Position numbers and translations under genes: made by a program. Source: Paenibacillus massiliensis 2301065 = DSM 16942 (GTDB lineage: Bacteria; Bacillota; Bacilli; Paenibacillales; Paenibacillaceae). From it: a DNA stretch of 64,000 nucleotides. Location of the stretch: positions 1-64,000 of the forward strand of contig NZ_KB898193.1 of the NCBI RefSeq assembly GCF_000377505.1, given 5' to 3'. Below, piece by piece: positions 1-8,276 of this stretch (the first letter of the stretch is position 1; each line of letters opens with the position of its first letter). Under the pieces are notes generated by a model. It saw only the letters and a program-made list of their open reading frames with translations, was not told the origin of the DNA and did not search any database.

Positions 1-117
1 AATTAAATCTCTTCTCACTTGATTATAGATTTCTTTCCGTCTATACTTCGGGGTGAACACAATATGGTATTTGCACATCCATTTTGTGTGAGCTAGGCTG
101 TAGCTCTTGGTTGCCAT
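1..117 (-). CDS. tnpA: IS200/IS605-family transposase TnpA, N-terminal part
   Basis: The complement of 1-117 reads an open frame of 39 codons starting ATG at 117 and running off the window edge. It contains the family hallmark near residues 15-27, a CKYHIVFTPKYRR block, in which the first His of the HUH region and the basic stretch fit single-strand Y1 transposases of the IS200 group. TnpA excises and inserts the element as single-stranded DNA circles. The ribosome binding site (AGAGG, about 11 nt upstream) is partly buried in a stem-loop (120-173), as in IS200. Only the start of the gene is visible, so whether the element is intact cannot be said. Confidence 0.9.
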   Translation of the reverse strand, partial: MATKSYSLAHTKWMCKYHIVFTPKYRRKEIYNQVRRDLI

Positions 118-119
118 TG

Positions 120-173
120 ATGACCATTCCTCTCTTTTGAGCCTGAACATCTCAATTTTATTGGAATGGTCAT
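120..173 (-). promoter_or_regulatory. Stem-loop over the tnpA ribosome binding site
   Basis: An 11-bp perfect inverted repeat (ATGACCATTCC at 120-130, GGAATGGTCAT at 163-173) encloses a 32-nt loop with a further 5-bp stem (TTGAG 137-141, CTCAA 151-155). On the tnpA transcript the last two bases of the AGAGG element fall in the stem and the start codon follows directly. In IS200 such a structure is known to repress TnpA translation; the same role here is inferred from position. Confidence 0.7.
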
Positions 174-195
174 GGTGGTCAAACCCTCAATCCCT

Positions 196-220
196 CCACC
201 CGCATAGCGGGTGGTTTTTT
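196..220 (+). repeat. IS left-end hairpin with T-run
   Basis: CCACCCGC (196-203) and GCGGGTGG (207-214) form an 8-bp perfect stem with an ATA loop, followed by six T. Its place upstream of tnpA matches the subterminal hairpin recognised by TnpA in IS200/IS605 elements. The T-run also makes it a plausible terminator for plus-strand transcription. The exact left terminus and cleavage site were not resolved. Confidence 0.65.
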
Positions 221-258
221 GTTTCGCGCGCTTCACGCACTCAACTGGCTAAAGCCAT

Positions 259-293
259 AAAAAAAGCCCACACCTGGTATCCCAGGAATGGGC
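259..293 (-). terminator. Rho-independent terminator of the POR operon
   Basis: On the minus strand GCCCA-TTCCTGG, a GATA loop, CCAGGTG-TGGGC and a run of seven T lie directly downstream of the oxidoreductase stop codon at 311. It closes the two-gene operon just before the insertion sequence. Confidence 0.85.
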
Positions 294-310
294 CTGCTGT
301 ACATATTCGA

Positions 311-2602
311 TTATAGCAGCGGATGCTCGTGCTTAGCCTTCAGAATATCCCATCTGCGCTCGACTTCTCGTTCGAATTCATCCAGAATTCCCTTGTTTTC
401 TTCCTTGAGAAGGTGCTTGGTTTTGCCCATATACTTGAGCCATTCTGTGAGAGGCACCTTTTTGTTACGAGCTTCCGGGTTGTACGTAATCGTCGTCTGC
501 CCGCGTTCTACCTCGTACAATGGGAAGAAGCAGGAATTTACTGCCGCTCCAACAATACTTTCTCCATCACGATCATTGGACTTCCAATTCAGTGGGCAGG
601 CGATGAGCAGCTTGCCGTAGGCCATACCTTCATGCGTTGCATACCATTGGGCCTTCGCTGCTTTCTTGACCAGATCCTGTCCAAAGGCCTCGGTACCTGT
701 GAACACATACGGAATATGGGTAGCCGCCATGATCTGTGCTGTATCCTTATGATGGTAGGGCTTGCCCTGCTGAGCTTTACCCACACCGGACGTGCTCGTC
801 ATATGACCTAATGGAGTGGAATAGGACAGCTGGGCCCCCGTATTCATGTAGCCTTCGTTATCATACTCCAGAATGATCATACGGTGGTTACGCAATGCGG
901 TCCCGATCGCTGACCCCATACCAATGTCCATACCGCCGTCTCCTGTCACCATCACGAACGTGAAGTCATCAGGAACGTCAATCTCACCCCGCCGTTTTTT
1001 CTCCCAAAAAGCCTCCAGCGTACCAGACAAGGTAGCCGCACCGTTCTGGAACAGATTGTGAATGAAGCTCTGCTTGTGAGAGTTATAAGGGTAGCCTGTT
1101 GTTGTAATATAAGCACAACCTGTCTGGAATAGTGTAACGATATTGCCTTCAATACCCTTGAAGAACAGCTCTAGACCAGGGAAAATACCACAGCCCGGAC
1201 ACGCTCCATGACCGGCGGCAATTCGCTTAGGCTTGCCAGTGAGAGACCGAAGGGGTGGGACGCGTACTGACAGCTTGGAGGTCTCTTCATCAACCTTGAC
1301 TGTGATCAATCCTGAGTTGTAAGCATCTGCTCCCGGCAGCTCTACGGACGATTGCAGCCGATCCTTTTCCAAACCTGGCGTATGCCCGTAATAATCAAAA
1401 GGCTTGTCTGCATATCCTTGTGCTGCTGCCTCTATTGCAAGCTCATAGAATGCCTCTGCATCCTCTGCATAGAAGTCCTTGCCTCCAAGGCCGAAGATAC
1501 GGGACAGCACAATCGGCTGCTCGTCACGCAGGTCCTGTAAGGCTGATTTGACCTCATGCGTCAGGTTACCGCCTTTAGCCCCGTAGGAGTCCGCCCGCTC
1601 GCCTACCAGTAGCGCCTTGACACCCGATAGTGCCTTCCGTATAGCCTCTGCCGGGAATGGCCGAATAACATTCGGACTAATGACCCCAGCCTTGATGCCG
1701 CGACTGCGCAACTGATCTGCCACATCCTTGGCAGATTCGGCAGCAGAATTAAGCAGGAACAAGGCTACCTCTGCATCCTCCATCTTGTACAAATCAAGCG
1801 TCTCATACGTTCTGCCTGACAATGCAGCATACTCTTGTGCTACCTCTTCGAATACACGCCCGGCATGCTCCATCGCAACAGATTGCTGGTAATGGTTATT
1901 CATTAGATCATCACCATTCATGTAAGCACCCACTACAATAGGATGCTCTGCATCCAGTACATGGGGTGCCTCAGGAGCTTCACCGACGAATGCTCTCACC
2001 ACATCGCGTTCTTCGAATATTTGAACTCTGCGCTTCTGATGTGAAGTGAAGAACCCGTCATACGCCACGATGACTGGCAATCGAACATCACTATGCTCTG
2101 CGACACGCAGCGCTATGATATTCATATCGTATACCGCCTGTGGAGAACGAGCCGTCAGGATGACCCATCCGGTATTCAGTCCGTAATACAGGTCCGAGTG
2201 ATCCCCGCGAATATCCAGCGGTCCGCTTACAGCACGTGTGACCAGATTCATGACCATTGGGAAGCGTGTTCCCGCCTGCACAGGAAGCTGCTCGATCATA
2301 TAGAGGAATCCGTTCGCGCTCGTCGCATTGAAGACGCGTGCTCCAGCTGCCGCTGCTCCATAGCAGATACCAGCGGAGCCATGCTCTCCATCGGCCGGGA
2401 TCAGCTTGATATCATGCTCACCGCGGGTCCTCATCACATCGAGATATTGGGCAATCTCAGTCGATGGAGTAATAGGGAAGTATCCCATAATATGATAGTT
2501 AATCTGAGCTGCAGCCATCGCAGCCATCTCATTGCCGGATTCAAATACAGTAGTCTGGACAGGCATTTCTGTCCGCTCAGCTGTCTCGGTATGGGTAATC
2601 AT
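311..2602 (-). CDS. 2-oxoacid:ferredoxin oxidoreductase, fused alpha/beta subunit
   Basis: The 763-residue protein joins the alpha (pyrimidine-binding) domain, about residues 15-400 with the FPITPSTEIA motif near 43-52, to the beta (thiamine diphosphate) domain, about 450-763. The beta part has the CPGCG cluster ligands near 470 and a GDGG...N thiamine-binding motif near 555-585. Enzymes of this family split pyruvate or another 2-oxoacid with CoA into acyl-CoA, CO2 and reduced ferredoxin. The start ATG at 2602 follows GGAGGAG at 8 nt and overlaps the stop of the gamma/delta gene by 4 bp. Pyruvate is the likeliest substrate because of the Fnr-type promoter, but 2-oxoglutarate or branched-chain oxoacids cannot be excluded from sequence alone. 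The reaction is oxygen-sensitive in most homologues. Confidence 0.9.
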   Translation of the reverse strand: MITHTETAERTEMPVQTTVFESGNEMAAMAAAQINYHIMGYFPITPSTEIAQYLDVMRTRGEHDIKLIPADGEHGSAGICYGAAAAGARVFNATSANGFLYMIEQLPVQAGTRFPMVMNLVTRAVSGPLDIRGDHSDLYYGLNTGWVILTARSPQAVYDMNIIALRVAEHSDVRLPVIVAYDGFFTSHQKRRVQIFEERDVVRAFVGEAPEAPHVLDAEHPIVVGAYMNGDDLMNNHYQQSVAMEHAGRVFEEVAQEYAALSGRTYETLDLYKMEDAEVALFLLNSAAESAKDVADQLRSRGIKAGVISPNVIRPFPAEAIRKALSGVKALLVGERADSYGAKGGNLTHEVKSALQDLRDEQPIVLSRIFGLGGKDFYAEDAEAFYELAIEAAAQGYADKPFDYYGHTPGLEKDRLQSSVELPGADAYNSGLITVKVDEETSKLSVRVPPLRSLTGKPKRIAAGHGACPGCGIFPGLELFFKGIEGNIVTLFQTGCAYITTTGYPYNSHKQSFIHNLFQNGAATLSGTLEAFWEKKRRGEIDVPDDFTFVMVTGDGGMDIGMGSAIGTALRNHRMIILEYDNEGYMNTGAQLSYSTPLGHMTSTSGVGKAQQGKPYHHKDTAQIMAATHIPYVFTGTEAFGQDLVKKAAKAQWYATHEGMAYGKLLIACPLNWKSNDRDGESIVGAAVNSCFFPLYEVERGQTTITYNPEARNKKVPLTEWLKYMGKTKHLLKEENKGILDEFEREVERRWDILKAKHEHPLL

Positions 2603-3615
2603 TGCACGGTCTCCTCCTTCATACGAAATGCAGTACGCTGTGGCACTCGGTGTTGATCAGCAAAGCCGGCATCGTCCAAACGCTCTGTGAGTGCTGCACT
2701 TGGGCATACCTCTACGCATTTCAGGCAGCCTTTACAGTATTGATAGTCAATGCCCTGCAGGAACATTTGCAGATTCCCCCGCTTGTCAGACTGACGATCC
2801 CATACGAAGCAAAAGTCAGGACATGCCGTGTCACAAGCTGCGCAGTTGATGCACAGATCCTTATGGAATTCTGGCAGCACGCCTTGTCTTGACCCGCTAA
2901 GATCCTTCGTTATGCTATTCGCTATAACATTCAAAATACCGCCAGGCTCTTGCGTCTTATAGCCCAACAATGGCTCAGGGCGAGTATACTCTGCCGTCTC
3001 ATGCTCTGCTGACCCGATCGTCACGAAGCTGACCTCCTCATAGCCTCGATCGAAAGTACGCAAGTTGGGCTCGACCAGATGTGGCAGCTTCTTCTCGAAC
3101 GTACGCGTGATAACCGCTCGCATGTCATCCGGATTCAGGAAGCTGCAGATCCGGAACAGTGCACCCAGCATCGCTGTATTGACCTTGGTCCGCTCCTGCA
3201 TCGCAATGCTGAGTGCATCTACTATAGCCAGCGTACCATGTGCCATCTTCAGATCACGAGCCACCTCTGCTGAGTCACGTGCAGAATTGACCAATACGAC
3301 ACCACCTGGACGCAGTCCATTCGTCACATCGACTGTCTTGTACAATGCTTCGTGAAAGATACCTACGACATTAGGCCGTTCAATAGGGCTATGATCTCTG
3401 ATCTCTACCTCAGGTGCGCAAAAGCGTACAAAGCTTTTGACTGGAGAACCTTTCTTCTCGGAGCCATAGCTGGAAAAGTTAGAGCCGTTCAGACCTGCTC
3501 CGTTCACCCCGGCTTCCGCTAGCATTTTACCAGCCAGATTTGCCCCCAATCCCCCGATGGATTCCAGTCGGATTTCATAAAATCCAAGCTCGTTCGTCTG
3601 CGGTAACATTGTCAC
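2599..3615 (-). CDS. 2-oxoacid:ferredoxin oxidoreductase, fused gamma/delta subunit
   Basis: The first 200 residues or so are the gamma subunit (RLESIGGLGANLAGKMLAEAG-type nucleotide fold near the N-terminus); the C-terminal third is a delta-type ferredoxin with two 4Fe-4S motifs, CINCAACDTACP and CKGCLKCVEVCP. It passes electrons from the thiamine centre of the alpha/beta partner to ferredoxin. The frame is open up to a TTG at 3663, but a perfect AGGAGG (3624-3629) lies 8 nt before GTG at 3615, and the predicted transcription start (about 3657) is downstream of the TTG, so GTG was chosen (338 residues). With the next gene it forms a compact two-polypeptide enzyme, a fusion arrangement of the usual four subunits. 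Confidence 0.9.
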   Translation of the reverse strand: MTMLPQTNELGFYEIRLESIGGLGANLAGKMLAEAGVNGAGLNGSNFSSYGSEKKGSPVKSFVRFCAPEVEIRDHSPIERPNVVGIFHEALYKTVDVTNGLRPGGVVLVNSARDSAEVARDLKMAHGTLAIVDALSIAMQERTKVNTAMLGALFRICSFLNPDDMRAVITRTFEKKLPHLVEPNLRTFDRGYEEVSFVTIGSAEHETAEYTRPEPLLGYKTQEPGGILNVIANSITKDLSGSRQGVLPEFHKDLCINCAACDTACPDFCFVWDRQSDKRGNLQMFLQGIDYQYCKGCLKCVEVCPSAALTERLDDAGFADQHRVPQRTAFRMKEETVQ

Positions 3616-3663
3616 TACGCGTTCCTCCTGTTCTGTTCTAGTTCCATCCATCTCTTGTGTCAA

Positions 3664-3705
3664 AGTGTATCACACCCACAATAGAATAATGTGATTGCGG
3701 TCACA
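3664..3705 (-). promoter_or_regulatory. Fnr box and promoter of the POR operon
   Basis: TGTGATTGCGGTCACA (3690-3705) is a perfect match to the Bacillus Fnr consensus TGTGA-N6-TCACA. On the minus strand a TACACT -10 candidate (3664-3669) implies a start near 3657, so the box centre would lie at about -40.5, the class II activator position. This predicts anaerobic induction. The start site itself is inferred. Confidence 0.8.
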
Positions 3706-4053
3706 TAACTGAAATGCATATAAGAGCCCCAATCCTCGCCTAAGGAATTGGAGCTCCGACCATGGTATGAGTGACACTGTAAGTGCCTGAAACATTGCAA
3801 TTCTCGCTTACGTTACTACCCGGTTGATAGATCAAGCAAGGAATTCCTCACTGTCTGTTTATGCAAAATATGGATTAGGGCTTGTCCTCGTTACTCATCT
3901 ATATCATCTCAATATCATTTGTATGACAAATATATGAGCAAATACTAAGGCATATACGTCGTCAAGCTAGGGCCGCTGCAATACAAAAGCTCGCACTGGT
4001 CTAACACCGTACGTACTTAATACTTCTAGAAGACCGATATTAGAAGGCTGGCA
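3706..4053. other. Intergenic region between moaA and the POR promoter
   Basis: No gene is supported here. The only structure seen is an imperfect inverted repeat at 3724-3756 (GAGCCCCAATCC and GGAATTGGAGCTC) without a convincing T-run, which may act as a weak terminator for the moaA transcript. The remainder is AT-rich and unremarkable. Confidence 0.5.
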
Positions 4054-5067
4054 TCAGCCCCCAATATAGGACATCCCGATCTTGCTACGAGCAGACGTAA
4101 TCTCTGAGCGTAGATCGGAATAACGATCTGTTCGTTGCTGCCAGACAGCAGCTATGGTATCGCTTAATTGCTCGTCTGTAGCTCCATTCCGCAGCATAGT
4201 CTTCACATCAAAGCCAGCCGAAGCGAACAGACAGGTATAGAGCTGTCCATCAGACGACAAACGTGCCCGGGTACAAGAGGAGCAGAAGGAAGCTGACACT
4301 GACGGGATAAAGCCGATCTCTCCTTCACCATCAGCATACCTGTAGCGATTGGCTACCTCTCCAAAATACGCTGGCTCAACCGGAACGAGGTCATAGACAG
4401 CGCTGAGCTGGTCCAGCATTTGCTGCTTGGTAACCACACTGTCCATACTCCAGCCGTTATCATTGCCGACATCCATGAACTCTATCAGCCGCAAGGGGAC
4501 TCCCAAGGCTTTGAAATAGGCGGCCATTGGTAGTATCTGAGCGTCATTTACACCCTTTTGCACGACCATGTTCACCTTAATCTCAAAGCCGATAGCTCTT
4601 GCAATTTCGATATTTCGCAGAATAACAGCAGGTTCGATTCCACGTCCGTTAATCCGACCGAACAAGACAGGGTCCAGCGCATCGAGACTAACGTTCAGGC
4701 GCCGCAGGCCTGCATCATAGAGTGGCTCTGCCAGTCTGCCCAGCAGAACACCATTAGTCGTCAAGCCCATATCCTCGACTCCTGAAATAGACAACAGATC
4801 TGCCACAAGCTCGGGAAGTCCCCCTCGCAGCAGTGGCTCTCCGCCTGTAAGTCGAATCTTGCTCACGCCCAGCGCTACGAACAGCCTGGCTAACCGTACC
4901 AGCTCATCGTTGCTCAGCTGCTGCTCTGGCGGGAGAAAGCTGTGCTTAAGACCATATTTCTCTATAGGCATACAATACGTGCAACGAAAATTGCAGCGGT
5001 CCGTCACCGAAATACGCAAATCATGTAAAGGACGCTGCAGACCGTCCCGAAGCCGATGCCTGTCCAT
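4054..5067 (-). CDS. moaA: GTP 3',8-cyclase MoaA
   Basis: A radical-SAM enzyme of 337 residues. The N-terminal cluster motif CNFRCTYC is near residues 26-33, TGGEP near 74-78, and the second 4Fe-4S cluster is bound by the C-terminal CSSCTRAR...C pattern near 260-280. The protein ends in Gly-Gly, which is essential in MoaA. It rearranges GTP to the cyclic intermediate that MoaC turns into cPMP, the first step of molybdenum cofactor synthesis. The gene lies 18 bp after narK with GGGGGAG before the ATG, so both are likely co-transcribed; this makes sense because the nitrate reductase encoded upstream needs the cofactor. No other moa or moe gene is in the window. Confidence 0.95.
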   Translation of the reverse strand: MDRHRLRDGLQRPLHDLRISVTDRCNFRCTYCMPIEKYGLKHSFLPPEQQLSNDELVRLARLFVALGVSKIRLTGGEPLLRGGLPELVADLLSISGVEDMGLTTNGVLLGRLAEPLYDAGLRRLNVSLDALDPVLFGRINGRGIEPAVILRNIEIARAIGFEIKVNMVVQKGVNDAQILPMAAYFKALGVPLRLIEFMDVGNDNGWSMDSVVTKQQMLDQLSAVYDLVPVEPAYFGEVANRYRYADGEGEIGFIPSVSASFCSSCTRARLSSDGQLYTCLFASAGFDVKTMLRNGATDEQLSDTIAAVWQQRTDRYSDLRSEITSARSKIGMSYIGG

Positions 5068-5085
5068 GTCCGCTCCCCCTTGATG

Positions 5086-6600
5086 TCAGCGGCTGGTTGC
5101 CGCCTTTAATGTAATATCACTGAATGTACCAACGTAACGTACATCCTGCCCAGCTTCGTCCTTGACAGAGCTGATCGTCAGCCACTGGAGGTATTCCTCA
5201 CCATTTTTACGACGATTCCAAATCTCCCCGTGCCAGGTACCGTGACTACGGATTTCGTTCCACATGCTGCCATAGAATTCGGCATTCTGCCTGCCAGACT
5301 TCAGAATACTAGGCTTGGAGCCCAGCACCTCAGACTCGCTATAGCCCGTCAGCTGCACAAATGCAGGGTTAACGGCAACGATCTTGCCATCTGCATCTGT
5401 GACCAGCATCCCTTGCCCCGTCGAATTGAACACCTCGGATGCCACGTGCAGTCGATCCTGATAATGCAACCACAAGACCAGCAGCAGACTGACTAGCGCT
5501 ACCTGGGAGAGCAGCATAAAGCCAATAGAATATTGTCCTGTGATCCCGTGAATCGCAGCAAGCATAATCGGTGGGAAGAAGCCGCCTAGACCACCCATCA
5601 TGGACACGATCCCGTTCACGATGCCTGCCTGCTTATCGAAGACCATAGGTACTAGCTTGAAGATGACACCATTGCCTGTGCCTGCACAGACAGCGATTAT
5701 GATGCAGCCCACCGAATATAGCAGCAGTGAGGGTGAGAATGCCAGCACAAGCGCGGCAATAGTATAGATAGCAAAGGTGCCCATTAACAGGAACAACGGA
5801 CGATATCGGTCAGCCAGCCAGCCGCCAATAGGACGGAACACGGTCGCTACCGCAATGAAGCCTGCGGTGCGCATACCGGCATCTACCTTTCCAAGTTCAA
5901 AATTATTCACCAGAAAGCTTGGAAGATAGACCGTAAAAGCAACAAAAGAACCAAATGTAATAAAGTAAAAGAGCGAGAACATCCACAGCTTCTCATTTTT
6001 GTATACGCCACGAATCTGTTCCATAATCGGTGTCTTGATCTTCTTCTCTTGACGATCACCAAAGAAGAAATTCAGCAAAATGAACACGAGCAATAACCCA
6101 AGGTAGAGCTTGACTGTGAGTGACCAGCCGACCTGGGAAGCAATGAGGGGCGCAGCGAAGGTACTGATGGCTGTACCCATGTTACCCACACCGTAGATAC
6201 CGTTCACCAGACCCAGCTTCTCACGCGGATAGTACTTGGGCAATGAGGTGACACCGACTGAGAAGACGGCTCCGCCTATACCAAGGAACAGACCACCAAT
6301 GATTAGATCCGTTACTGTGGTAGCCTCACTTAGATAGTAGACAGGGAATAACAGCAAAATAAAGCTGATTAGAAAGACTAGCCGAGCTCCGATGAGATTG
6401 GCATAATAGCCAAGCGGAATGCGAAGCACCGACCCAAGAATGACAGGAATAGCCGTAATCATGGACAGCTGTCCGGCAGGAATGGTAATGTCCTCTGCAA
6501 TATAAGGCATCAATGAGGAGATAATCACCCATACCATAAAGCCTGTAACCAGATTCATCGTTTGTAGGGGCAGTTGAATTTTTCTGATCAATTCATTCAC
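5086..6600 (-). CDS. narK: NarK-type nitrate/nitrite transporter with C-terminal PAS domain
   Basis: Residues 1 to about 385 are a major-facilitator protein with 12 predicted membrane helices and the NarK-like pattern of glycine-rich segments (for example GNMGTAISTFAAPL near 135-150 and GAGNG-like stretches near 290). Residues about 390-504 are a PAS domain (ASEVFNSTGQGMLVTDADGK, then an NPAFVQLTGY segment, ending in TFSDIT). Ordinary NarK proteins of Bacillus are about 395-400 residues and lack this. The cytosolic PAS part could sense redox state or a ligand and gate transport. The start is GTG at 6600, with an in-frame TAA four codons upstream and only a weak ribosome binding site. Two GGG-N4-CCC boxes precede the promoter. 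Confidence 0.92.
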   Translation of the reverse strand: MNELIRKIQLPLQTMNLVTGFMVWVIISSLMPYIAEDITIPAGQLSMITAIPVILGSVLRIPLGYYANLIGARLVFLISFILLLFPVYYLSEATTVTDLIIGGLFLGIGGAVFSVGVTSLPKYYPREKLGLVNGIYGVGNMGTAISTFAAPLIASQVGWSLTVKLYLGLLLVFILLNFFFGDRQEKKIKTPIMEQIRGVYKNEKLWMFSLFYFITFGSFVAFTVYLPSFLVNNFELGKVDAGMRTAGFIAVATVFRPIGGWLADRYRPLFLLMGTFAIYTIAALVLAFSPSLLLYSVGCIIIAVCAGTGNGVIFKLVPMVFDKQAGIVNGIVSMMGGLGGFFPPIMLAAIHGITGQYSIGFMLLSQVALVSLLLVLWLHYQDRLHVASEVFNSTGQGMLVTDADGKIVAVNPAFVQLTGYSESEVLGSKPSILKSGRQNAEFYGSMWNEIRSHGTWHGEIWNRRKNGEEYLQWLTISSVKDEAGQDVRYVGTFSDITLKAATSR

Positions 6601-6636
6601 CTTTTCTTATGTTTAAGTTTGGATTTGTGGTACTGC

Positions 6637-6710
6637 TGCCCCTATTGTATGCTCTGCGCCCTTCCCCCATATATAGGGGAGTCCCCTCTCTATCCCAAGG
6701 GAATACCCGA
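6637..6710 (-). promoter_or_regulatory. narK promoter with two NreC-type boxes
   Basis: A TACAAT -10 candidate (minus strand, 6644-6649) gives a start near 6637. TAGGGGAGTCCCCT (6674-6687) and AAGGGAATACCCGA (6697-6710) resemble the NreC site TAGGG-N4-CCCTA known from Staphylococcus carnosus; their centres would be at about -43.5 and -66.5. Activation by nitrate and low oxygen through NreBC is inferred. Confidence 0.65.
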
Positions 6711-7065
6711 AAAAAGAAGCCTCTATCTATATGGAACTACGGGTCAGCGCTGCAGCTCTTCAAGTCTCATTTAAGGCGCTGGCACGTTTGTATACATTGT
6801 ATTTTCATAGGTTTGTCATGAAAAATCTTAAAAATAATAGTTACCCTATATATTTTGGAAATATTTTGAACTAGTATAAGGAATATTCAGGATCAAGAAA
6901 CGAAGGAACACTGATTGATTCTAATTCATCTTATGTGAGTGAGAATTATACCAAAATCCCTTTCTAAATTGATAATTCACAAACATATTTTATTAGTCAA
7001 AAACAGCTCGTCCAATCGGAAGGACAAAGAACTACTACTTCTCAGTCTCAATAACCTGAGTAAAC
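6711..7065. other. AT-rich intergenic region upstream of narK
   Basis: No reading frame with a ribosome binding site was found on either strand. An open frame at 6939-7136 lacks a ribosome binding site and runs through a terminator, so it is not counted. Confidence 0.5.
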
Positions 7066-7114
7066 AAAAAGAAGACATCTACTCTCCATATGAGAGAGCG
7101 GAAATCTTCTTTTT
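7066..7114. terminator. Bidirectional rho-independent terminator
   Basis: AAAAAGAAGA (7066-7075) and TCTTCTTTTT (7105-7114) form a 10-bp stem, with a second stem around CTCTC/GAGAG inside. Runs of A and T on the two sides let it work in both directions. It lies 18 bp after the end of the minus-strand frame at 7133. Confidence 0.8.
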
Positions 7115-7132
7115 CGGATCATTTTCACATAT

Positions 7133-7495
7133 CTAAGCGAATAATTTGAATCCGCTAACTTCAGTATTCGCTTGAACCCAAGGCAAATATAGCCACTGCG
7201 CCTGCGCTTCCATATCAAGTAGAAACGAGGATGTAGCCACATCCTACCCGTGTCTGTTCGGTTTGCGCCAACGCCTTACTTGCATTGCTGAACTTTGCGA
7301 ATCGCAAGGTGACCCGTCAAACATACGTACATACCAATATCTTTGCTGAACAAAAATTCGACCTTTTTTACGCGCTCCCTGCGTAATGAGTGGATTGGGC
7401 TTTGCAATCAGTTTCATCTTATTTTTCTTTTTACGAGATGTTGTCTTTTTCGGAGTAGGCCTTATCACTAATGAGATTTTAATCATCATTTCCAT
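7133..7495 (-). pseudogene. Hypothetical basic protein, frame interrupted by TAG
   Basis: From ATG at 7495 an 83-codon frame runs to TAG at 7244-7246. Past that stop the same frame stays open for 36 more codons to a second TAG at 7133-7135, directly before the terminator at 7066-7114. The N-terminal half is very rich in Lys and Arg; the part beyond the first stop (ending in VSGFKLFA) has ordinary protein composition. This suggests a gene of about 120 residues that acquired a nonsense mutation, or an 83-residue product followed by chance open frame. The ribosome binding site is weak. No family is recognised. Confidence 0.35.
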
Positions 7496-7648
7496 TGTTT
7501 TACTTTTTCGATAAGCGTCTGCAATTGTTTACCATCGTCAATGGCCTTCCCAATCGGTAACTATTTTTGGAATTATGTAAAATTAAATTAGTTAACATAT
7601 TTGAAACATTTTAACAGAAATCAAGCATTTACTCATGGTTATTTATGG

Positions 7649-7654
7649 TATAAT
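7649..7654 (+). promoter_or_regulatory. Candidate -10 of the secreted-protein gene
   Basis: TATAAT at 7649-7654 lies about 50 bp before the start codon at 7704, in a strongly AT-rich stretch; no good -35 is present at 17 bp. Confidence 0.45.
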
Positions 7655-7703
7655 AGTAAATGTTATAGATATTAACTATATTTATAGAAAAGGATGATGG
7701 ACT

Positions 7704-8222
7704 TTGACTATCAAGAAAAAAGTTATTGGATTAGCATCTTTGACTCTAGTTTTAGCTCTACCGTTGAGTGCATCCGCATTTAACAATGGTCAAACAACTT
7801 CTCTAAATGATAAGATTTCCACACCAGCTATTGGGACACCAGCAACAGAAACGCCTGAAGAAGGCGGAGGCTATTCCCTCCAAGTAAGACATGATGATAC
7901 ATTCGATACCGTACTTAGCGGGTCTTCTAAGAAACTAAACTTTAACGTAGAGCCTGGGTACGGGTATGTGAAAGTATCTGTTAAAAACACAGGTAACAAG
8001 CCCTTGAGATTTACTGTACAACATTATGTTAAAGGTATTATCGGTAAAGAGGTTACTGTTCCAGCTAATAGTTCAGTAGACTGGCTCAGCACTAACGTGA
8101 GTGACTACGCCAACAAAGGAGTTCCAGGTGGTAACTACACCGTGCAGTTCGTTCCGACATCAGGGTATTACTTGAGTGGCCAAGCTTGGGCTATCACTGC
8201 AACACAAAAGACAGATCTTTAA
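7704..8222 (+). CDS. Small secreted protein of unknown function
   Basis: A 172-residue protein with a clear signal peptide: a Lys-rich start (TIKKK), a hydrophobic core (residues about 6-20) and a likely cleavage site after LSASA near residue 25. The mature part begins with a Thr/Pro-rich linker and continues as a beta-rich domain with repeated V-K-V-S-V-like strands and several NTG/NTSG turns, which would fit a small immunoglobulin-like or jelly-roll fold. The start is TTG at 7704 with AAAGGATGATGG upstream. It stands alone, with its own terminator downstream. Its AT-rich neighbourhood differs from the surrounding operons. I do not recognise a family. Confidence 0.75.
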   Translation: MTIKKKVIGLASLTLVLALPLSASAFNNGQTTSLNDKISTPAIGTPATETPEEGGGYSLQVRHDDTFDTVLSGSSKKLNFNVEPGYGYVKVSVKNTGNKPLRFTVQHYVKGIIGKEVTVPANSSVDWLSTNVSDYANKGVPGGNYTVQFVPTSGYYLSGQAWAITATQKTDL

Positions 8223-8239
8223 TCTGGTAATCTTACAAA

Positions 8240-8276
8240 AGCGCGCTAGGGTGATGCCTAGTGCGTTTTGTTTTTT
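8240..8276 (+). terminator. Rho-independent terminator
   Basis: CGCGCTAGG, a GTGATG loop and CCTAGTGCG followed by TTTTGTTTTTT directly after the secreted-protein gene. Confidence 0.85.

Noticed and set aside
2093..2656. Plus-strand open frame of 187 codons opposite the POR genes
   Set aside because: Antisense to conserved coding sequence, with no start signal.
6939..7136. Plus-strand frame of 65 codons
   Set aside because: No ribosome binding site, Lys/Ser/Leu-rich, and it runs through the terminator at 7066-7114.
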